Below are positions 56,309 through 64,000 of a stretch of DNA of 64,000 nt, piece by piece. A program made the translations under genes and the position numbers. Position 1 is the first letter of the stretch; each line of letters starts with the position of its first letter. Source of the stretch: Selaginella moellendorffii (Eukaryota > Streptophyta > Lycopodiopsida > Selaginellales > Selaginellaceae); NCBI RefSeq assembly GCF_000143415.4, contig NW_003314292.1:793675-857674 (forward strand), given 5' to 3'. The notes beneath the pieces are model-generated. The model was not told the origin of the DNA. It saw only the letters and a list, made by a program, of their open reading frames with translations, and made no database searches.

Positions 56309-58662
56309 TTTGGTATCAGAAGATGAGTCTCGACAAGTACTATCCAATGAGATTGGGCAACTAGTCTCGTTGCATACGCAGGGATAAAAATGATGATCTG
56401 AGTGGGTACATATTTGGGTGTTAAGACTTCGCAATTGTTCCTTGGGTATGGATTTTTGTTACCTTGTTGTACCTTATGATGTGAGCTTGCTCTTGGGCTC
56501 ATAGGATGGATTTGAGGTGTACCATTTTGCACGAGTTTTCGCTTGGGCTCGTGAGTGAGGCACATTAGCAACTCAAGGTTACACTTTGAGCTGGCAGGAT
56601 TAATGTTAGCTTATCGGTGGTTCCATGAGTTGTTCCATATACTATGGGTGAAAGTAAACTTCCCCTAGGTTTGCTATGAGTGGCAAATAGGCTAGTCCAT
56701 AGCTATTTAGCATGGCACTAGTGAATCCTTCCTAGGCATGATTACAAGTGAATCAACCAAGACTGTAGGGATTAATCTATTGGTTTACGTAGTCATTGCC
56801 GTGCTCTCTCATAAACTTTTCTTGGATTAGACTGAAGGCAGTGCAAAAGCAAGTTTGAAGTTTGGTCAAAGTAGAGACCAAAAAGAAAGTCATCAAGGAC
56901 AAAGGATCAAACACATAAATCATTTCTCCTCTTGGAGAGATGATTTGCAACGAAGTGTGACTCATTGCTCGTGTTCACAATATGCAATCAAGAGTCCCTA
57001 CCCTGATGTATGTTGGAAATGATAGTTTTGCAAATGGTGAGTCGTGGGATGGATAGCAGTGAAGCGCTAAACCATTTTGTCTAGGCTCGCTATTGGAAGA
57101 CTTGGGTTATAATGCTCAATTCTTTTCCGGGAAACCTTGCTATTGCTCCTTGAGTAGTTTGGTGTTGGATTAGTTTTAAGTTTGGTCAAAAAAAGAGTGG
57201 TATGAGCTTGTTCGTGTTGTGAACAAAAGTTAGTGGTGTTAAGTGTTATAAATCTCTATCTGTGGGGTGTGGCATTTATGTTGCATTTTGTCGAGTCAAG
57301 TTGACACTTGATACTCACATAAACCTTTGTAGTAGTGACAATAGCATTGCTCATGGTGTTGCTCAATTGATGATCAAGTCATTGTGATTTTATATCATAT
57401 CCATGTGATAATGAGCAATGTGTTTATGAAGTTACTTGGTTAAATAATGATCAACCCCAAAGTGGTTGATAGTGAAGCTAATCTACTTGCATATAGTAAC
57501 ATTGTAGTAGCTTTGACTGAATTCTCAATAATGATTTATGATGTGCTAAACTTATGTTAGTACCTTGTTTCCTTGAGGGTCTGCCTATTGAGGTGTTGGA
57601 AAAAGTTATAGCACTCACTTGCTGTAGCTTGTCGGTTGATCTATTAGCACTTGGAGTAGATTGTTAGATGGAGAAAGTGTGTAGTTGAGGCATTAACATC
57701 ACTAACATTTGTGTTAGTGGAAGTGGGATTATTGATTCAAGTGATGAGGAGTTTTTCCTTGGAGCTTAATTTTTCATGTTATTTTTCTTGTTAGTGTTTG
57801 GGTTTCACATTATATCTTGAAGGTGATTGAAGAAGAGTGTTAGTCCAATATAGATATCCGAAAATGTGGTTTTCGTGATCAAACTTTAGATGTTCATTGC
57901 ATTTTGCGGATGTCGGTGTTGGATATTGGAAATATAGGCAAGACGTTCAATGCTTAAGCATACTATGGGTCTTGAGAATTTGTGTTGAGGTGAACTTATG
58001 TGAAGTTGTTAGTAGAAGAAAGTTGGTTGAGTCTTGAAAGTTTGTATTTCTAGACAGAGAGTCATTCTTTTTCTAGGATGAAAAATTTTCCACAAATTTT
58101 CTTAAACTTTTCCAATGGCTGATTTATTGATCACTTTGCCCGAAAACCTTTCCATTTTCATAAGCCGATACAAACTAGTGAAGGGGTTAGAGTTGACTTC
58201 AGTTGGCTTAGATCTTAGTAGGTAGTTTGTATGATGCGCCTAAAAGGGATGTTGACTTTTGGGGCTAAAACAATTGTGTTAAATAGAGTTTGGAATTGGT
58301 GGAAAAAAGTGCCTGCTGTGCTTTTCTAAGAAGGGTGACATTTGTGCCTTTCTTTTATAGTGTTCTACTTGGTGGCAGGTTGCATCTTGCATTTCGTTAT
58401 ACTCTATGAAGGTAGTGAGTTTTCACTGATCTTGACTTAGTCTTGGTAGCTTTGCACCTTGGATAAGGATGGTGATGTCCAACTTAGTTGTTTGAAGTTG
58501 ATATGTTAGTACCTATACTATAGCTTTGTTTATGAGGAGGTTGTGTACTGATATGAGTCCATCTTATAGTCTTCACCTTAATTTCGACTAAGTGTTGATC
58601 ATGCATAGTTAGCCTTTTCAAGGCATGCTCAAAGCTATTAGCTAAACAAGTTGGTGATCTTA

Positions 58663-58885
58663 TGTTAGGCACCAACTTTGACTACATGGTCAACATCGGT
58701 CAAAGGGAGGCTCAAGGGTATATTAAGGCATGTTAGGGTAAGGGACTTAACCTACCCTAGGGCGCGGCGTCGCAATGGAGCTTTTGAGGTAGCTCAAGGA
58801 TGGTTGGGTGGTGAGGAACCTCAAGAGGTGGCGTAGCATAGTCTAGGGCGACTAGATCTCTGTTTTTTTGCGCCGGATCATAACA
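58663..58885 (+). repeat. 5' LTR of gypsy element
   Basis: This 223-bp LTR is colinear with 63308-63541; the 3' copy has a small insertion near 63405-63420. LTRs this short are unusual for plant gypsy elements. Confidence 0.92.
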
Positions 58886-58890
58886 TTGGT

Positions 58891-59918
58891 ATGGCCGACC
58901 AAGCTGAACACTGGAATCCTATTGTCGATGGTGGTGCCGACGATGGTGCCGACGAAGACGCGGAGAATTGGACCATTCAAGATATGGTTCATGAGCTGCG
59001 AGCCCTTAATAAAAATTAGCAAGAGATGCAAGACGAAATGCATGGCATGATGGATACCATGCGTGGGCGTGTTGAAGCACTCGAGGCTGGACGGGGTAAC
59101 GCTCCAAGTAAGCCTTCTTTGGTAGATCGACTCAAGATTTCAACTTTTTCCGGTGATGGTGGTGTGGACGAGTGTTTTGCTTGGCTAGCCAATGTGAAGA
59201 AGTTCTTGGCTACTAGAGGAACTCCAGATGCAGAAGCTTTAGTGGCTATTCCGATTGTTTTGCGTGATGCGGGTCTTCGATGGTGGAATTGGCTTGAGGA
59301 GTCCTGTGTTGCGGATAAGAAACCACTAGTGTCTACCATGGATGAATTTGAGGCTGCTTTTCGTTTACGTTTTGCCCCTCATTACGATGTGGAGAATGCT
59401 GTACGGAACTTCGACATTTCTAGCAAGGGAAAATGACGCTCGGGGACTATATTGAGAAGCTTACTTGCTTGATTAGTCGTATTCCAACGAAGGATCCAGA
59501 TCAGAACAAGTCCTACTTCATTGATGGCCTACATAGTGAGAGCATGCGGCAACGCTTGCGTCATTCTCAGCCTACAAAGAGTTTGGAGGAGCTCTTTGAT
59601 GCAGCTCGTCGACTTGACAATGACAAGCACAAGTCTCGCAAGCATTCGCGGAGTCCTTCTATCGAGAATCATTGTGATGATCGCCATGGACACAAGGATG
59701 GGAACAAGCATCACAAGTTGAAGTCGGTGGTGACTACTTCAGATGCAAAGGGGTCCAAGAAGCAGAAGTTCTTTGTGAAGAATTATAGACAGGGTTGTCA
59801 TCATTGTGGCGAACTTGGACACTACAAGGCTGATTGTCTGCAGTTGAAGAACAACCAGCAGGACAAGAAGAATGGCCAATCTTCTTCTCACGGTAAGTCA
59901 GATACTAAAAAGTTGTAA
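58891..59918 (+). pseudogene. gypsy gag
   Basis: The capsid-like protein opens at 58891. An in-frame TAG occurs at 59020 or nearby, before a long open stretch (59026-59436) with 'WWNWLEES' typical of the retrotransposon gag fold. A one-base frameshift near 59430 leads to the second stretch (59433-59918). A CCHC zinc knuckle follows near 59797-59838 (C-HH-C-GELG-H-YKAD-C), the nucleic-acid-binding module. The tail is Lys-rich. Confidence 0.85.
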
Positions 59919-60042
59919 ACTTTGCAGCGTGAGGATGAGGAGAACGACCATTCTGGTCGGAGGAAGTGACTTTCGATCGTTGCTCGTCAACTCAACTGTG
60001 TGCGGAACAAGATGGAGCTCGAGGATACGCGTGAATTAGAAT

Positions 60043-63000
60043 TTGGAGAGCGTGTTTCGTGGCGATCCAGTGCGGATTTTACTGGATAGTGGGAGCGATG
60101 ACAACTTTGTTTCGGCAAAGTTTGTTGCGGAGCATGGCCTGAACACACGCGGAGTTCTTCCATACACAGTGGAAGGTGTAGCTACCTCTACTCAGCATTT
60201 CGATGCTTGTGTCGAGGGGCTGGAAGTGTTGGTTGGCAAAACCACACTTGTGGAGACTTTTTATCTCACGGATATCCATCGTGTGGATCTCATCCTTGGG
60301 ATGCCATGGTTGGTGAAGGTGGATCCAGAGATAAAGTGGAGTATTAAGCGTATCTCGCTGGAGTATGGTGGAGTTAAAGATGTGTGGTTTGGCAAGGGCA
60401 TTCAACCCCCAGTTGTTATGCTCTTTGCTACATCTTTGAAGCAGGCTTGTCGTAATGGAAAAGCACTTTCGAGTTACTTGCTGTTTGTTCGTGACTTGGG
60501 GGACTAAGGCACGTGTGGGGGAGAAGCAGCAGTACGGGATGTACTGGACGAGTTTTCTGATGTTTTTCCATCTGAACTTCCTCATGGATTGCCTCCGTTA
60601 TGAGGTGTGGAGCATGGGATTACATTGGAGCTGAGGACGAGGTCAATTTACTGGCATCCATTTTGGTTAAGTTATGTGAAGGAGCAAGAAGTTCAACAAC
60701 AAGTCAAGGAGTTACTTGAGTTTAAATTTATTCGGCCAAGTAAGTCTCCGTTTGGTGCTCCGGTCTTGCTTGTGAAAAAGAAGGACGGTTCAATGCGAAT
60801 GTGTATTGACTACCGCGCTTTGAACAAGAAGACAGTGAAGGATAAGATGCCGATGCCACATGTGGATGATATCCTGGACAAGCTTGGTGAAGCACGAGTG
60901 TTTACCAAGATTGATCTGAGGAGTGGATATCATCAGATTGCAATGGATGATGCATCTATCTCCAAGACAGCATTCAACACAAGCTTCGGACATTTTGAGT
61001 TTACAATTATGCCGTTTGGTTTGATGAATGCACCAGCCACATTTACTCGGTTGATGATGGAGGTATTTGGGCGTTATCTTCATGAGTTTGTGGAGATTTT
61101 CTTGGACGATATTCTCTTTTTTAGCAAGAATATGGAGGAGCATAGGGTGCATTTGCGCAAAGTTCTTTTCTTACTTCGAGACAGCAAACTTTATGCAAAG
61201 AAGAGCAAATGTGAATTTGCAAAGTTGGAGGTGGAATATCTAGGCCATATTGTGACATCTGAGGGTGTCAAGACAGATCCAAGGAAGGTGGCTGTGGTGG
61301 AAAACTGGCCTACACCGACTATAATGGCCGAGTTGCGCAATTTTCTTCGTATGGCTAGTTACTACCGACGTTTCCAACATAAGTTTGCAGAGGTGGTTAT
61401 TCCTTTGACGCGGTTGTTATGCAAGAATGTGCCATTCGAGTGGAAGAAGCCACAAAAGGAGAGTTATGTGGCGCTGAAACAATTGTTGAGCGAGACTCCA
61501 GTGCTTCGCATTGCTGATCCATCGAAACCTTACGAGGTGACATGCGATGCGAGTGGTTATGCACTGGGAGGAGTTCTCATGCAAGAGGGATAGCCTATTG
61601 CATATGAGAGTCAAACTTTGAATTCTGCGGAGCAACGCTATTCCACATATGAGCAAGAGTTAGTCTCTATTGTTCATGCTTTGCGGACGTGGCAGCACTA
61701 TCTTTATGGTGTAGTGTTCATGGTGTTGACAGATCACAAACCACTTGTGTATCTTTTCACACAGAAGGAGTTAAACACTAGGCAAGCTCGTTAGATGGTC
61801 AAACTCATGGAGTTTGGGGAGTTTCCTATTGAGCATCGTCCAGGAAAATCAAATGTGGTGGCAGATGTTTTATCTCGTATTCGTCATATGACAATGTTAC
61901 GAACACGATTTTGTCATCATTTGAGTAAGGTGGTCAGCGAGTTTGGGCACTTGGTTGAGCATGCTCAGGCTCAAGATGTTGAGGTGGCCTCTTTGCGAGA
62001 CCAGATGGAAGCCCCTTTCTCATTGGTGGATGGGATTATCTACTACAATGGCCGTGTACACTTGCCACGGGTGGATGCGTTAATTACTCAAGTTTTATTC
62101 CACTATCATGATCGTCCAGAGGCCGGTCATTTTGGGGGGAAGAAGACGTATGAGTTGATTAAGCGCAACTTTTATTGGAGGAATATGAAGGTTGATATCC
62201 TCAAGTATTGTAAATCATGCGAGATTTGTCAGCGGGTTAAGGTGCCACAGGAGAAGCCGGGGGGACTTTTGCAACCTTTACCTATTCCTCAGAGCCATTG
62301 GTGTAATATCTCTATGGACTTCATCACTTGTTTGCCACGAACACAGAGGCAAAAGGAACAAGTATGGGTCATAGTGGATCGGTTGATGAAGTATGTGCAG
62401 TTGTTGGCTCTTCGGAAGACTGTCACTGCCTCAGACTTGGCTGCGGTTTACTTGGAGAAGGTTTTTCCTGACTTTGGTCCGGAGGACATCATTAGTGATC
62501 AAGATTCAAAGTTCACCAGTGGATTTTGGAAAAGTTTTGCAAAGGCTATGCAAGTGACTTTGAAACTCTCAAGTGGAGATCATCCTCAGACGGATGGGCA
62601 AACTGAGTGTGTGAATCAGGTGGTGGAGGATATGCTACATTGTAGCATTGGTCAAAGGCAAGGATAGTGGGATTTATATCTTCCGTTGGTGCAATTTGCT
62701 TACAACAATAGCCAACACAATGGAACCAAGCTAAGTCCTTATTTTGCCATGTTTGGAAGGCATCCTCGAACAGCGGTGGAGTTGGGATTGCATTTGAGTA
62801 AGGACGTTCAAGATAAGCTTGATTCCGAGGCGACTGATTTGGCCACAGAACTTGATGAGATTTTGGTGGTGTGCAAACGGATTTGCAAGTAGCTCAAGAT
62901 AGAGCGAAGAAGTTTGCCAATGAGCATCGCCAATTCCGGGAATATAAGGTGGGTGATCTCGTCTTTGTGTGAGTGATCTTTCCGTCAAGTGAGCGGCGGA

Positions 63001-63233
63001 ACACCTTGGTGCCTTTACGAACAGGGAAGAGTGATAAACTTTCCCATCGATATGCTGGTCCATATGAAGTGCTGGAGCGCATTGGTAAAGTGGCTTATCG
63101 GGTGCGGCTGCCAGCTGGGGTGAAAATTCATCCGGTATTTTATGTCAGCCAGTTGAAAGGTGTACTATCTCAGAGTGACGGGCCCAATGCCTCCTTGATG
63201 TATACGGCTGTGGAAGATGGACCAGGAGCTTGA
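60043..63233 (+). pseudogene. gypsy pol (protease, RT, RNase H, integrase)
   Basis: Protease: catalytic 'LLDSGSDDNF' near 60079. RT: 'FTKIDLRSGYHQI' and the catalytic pair in 'FLDDILFFS' near 61100 (Tyr-x-Asp-Asp replaced by Leu-Asp-Asp wording). RNase H: 'LTDHKPLVYL' near 61728. Integrase: zinc-binding H-H-C-C ('GHFGGKKTYEL' to 'CKSCEIC', 62127-62230), then D-D-E residues in 'SMDFIT', 'ISDQDSKFT' and 'TECVNQVVED'. A C-terminal GPY/F module ends it ('[18 protein letters not shown]'). I see no chromodomain. In-frame stops fall at 60505, 60601, 61591, 61792 and 62665, and a frameshift near 62870 precedes the C-terminal module. Confidence 0.9.
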
Positions 63234-63307
63234 GCAGGGTTCCCCAGAAAGGGTGATCACCGGTACAACTCGTCCTTGGGACAAGGACTTTGTTGGGGGG
63301 GAAGAAT

Positions 63308-63541
63308 TGTTAGGCGCCAGCTTTGACTACATGGTCAATGTCGGTCAAAGGGAGGCTCAAGGGTATATTAAGGCATGTTAGGGTAAGGGACTTAACCTAC
63401 CTTAGGGCTCATAGTGGAGCGGCGGCACAATGGAGCTTTTGAGGTAGCTCGGGGGTGGTTGGGTGGTGAGGAACCTCAAGAGGTGGTGTAGCATAGTTTA
63501 GGGCGACTAGATCTCTGTTTTTTCTGCGCCGGATCATAACA
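63308..63541 (+). repeat. 3' LTR of gypsy element
   Basis: This 234-bp repeat ends CATAACA, after which the host LTR element resumes ('ttattacggttgagttgg'). Confidence 0.92.
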
Positions 63542-64000
63542 GTTTATTACGGTTGAGTTGGATTCGAGTGGTCATTTAGTTCGTGTTTATCCATGAACCT
63601 TTAGCTCATACCTGGGGTATTATGTTCATATTGGACAAATATATGACTCGATGGCGCGAGTTTAGTGTTTGGTTCTTGTGAAGGCAAGTTAAAGAGTGAT
63701 TGTTAGTTGCTTTGCGACTAGTGGTTGCTTGTAGACTTTGTCGAGGACTGTTTGACACTTGCTTCGCTCGATGATGATTTAGCAGTGATGGGCTTGCTTT
63801 ACCGGATGGTGTTACGGAGGATCGTGTCGTTAAACTTAAATAGTTTTTTCATGTTAGCATGTCAATTCTACCTTTAATGATGTCATTTGGTTATGTTCAG
63901 TCCGTAGTGTTGGATTTCATGGAGTCATGGATGTGGTGAATCACTCTTTGATGATGTGTTATTTGAAACTGAGTATTATTGGAGGATTAATCTCGGATAT

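Larger units (their letters stand above)
58663..63541 (+). mobile_element. Degenerate Ty3/gypsy LTR retrotransposon
   Basis: LTRs at 58663-58885 (223 bp) and 63308-63541 (234 bp) begin TGTTAGGC and end CATAACA. A purine tract (63295-63306) precedes the 3' LTR. The order gag, protease, RT, RNase H, integrase is that of Ty3/gypsy. The flanks TCTTA and GTTTA are probably a worn 5-bp target duplication, since the uninterrupted paralogue at 14660-14670 reads through. The gag ATG lies only six bases after the 5' LTR. Multiple stops and at least three frameshifts make it inactive as read. Confidence 0.92.
56309..64000 (+). mobile_element. Second copy of non-coding LTR element (internal part), split by gypsy insertion
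   Basis: 56309-58662 aligns with 11730-14666, minus the TRIM. The alignment resumes at 63542-64000 with 14667-15120. No coding potential of its own is seen. It is truncated by the window edge. Confidence 0.87.

Overview
The window is eukaryotic nuclear DNA from a land plant. The best fit is the lycophyte Selaginella (S. moellendorffii-like). This is inferred from the genes and not proven. Genes are packed tightly, almost every intron is about 45-60 bp, single-exon PPR editing-factor genes are present, and the gene set is plant-specific (NdhS, EDM2-like, L-arabinokinase, GPI-anchored lipid-transfer protein).

Bases 1-22,400 are repeat-dominated. After a decayed LTR and an orphan secreted bulb-lectin gene come scattered fragments of host genes: PPR pieces, two copies of a DExH-helicase C-terminal piece, and an OB-fold ssDNA-binding-like pseudogene. 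Next is a Helitron Rep/helicase gene (8003-21859). It is split by a 9.5 kb LTR retrotransposon (10492-20002) that has 5-bp target duplications, an initiator-Met-tRNA primer site and a polypurine tract but no coding capacity. That element in turn contains a 0.6 kb TRIM on the opposite strand. With the LTR element and one target duplication removed, the Helitron reads as one 1,446-codon frame. It is broken only by ten in-frame stops, each explicable by a C:G to T:A transition.

Bases 22,400-54,400 are a gene-dense island. In order: PPR-DYW (-), an unrecognised conserved gene (-), PEX2 (+), rhomboid-like (-), plastid NDH subunit S (+), Mn-type cation diffusion facilitator (+), a tandem pair of CHR24-like SNF2 genes (upstream copy decayed, downstream copy intact with 24 exons), L-arabinokinase (-), a small secreted peptide (+), a GPI-anchored nsLTP (+), a second PPR gene (+), an EDM2-like PHD/methyltransferase-like gene (-) and SDHAF2 (+). 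Several neighbours share divergent promoters under 100 bp. The genes are unrelated housekeeping or organelle functions and not an operon-like system.

Bases 54,400-64,000 return to repeats. They hold relics of the TRIM and LTR families, then a second full-length 5' part of the same non-coding LTR element (55192 to beyond the window end). Its internal domain is interrupted by a degenerate Ty3/gypsy element (58663-63541) with unusually short LTRs. Together the two ends give a legible history: Helitron, then the non-coding LTR element, then TRIM on one copy and gypsy on the other.
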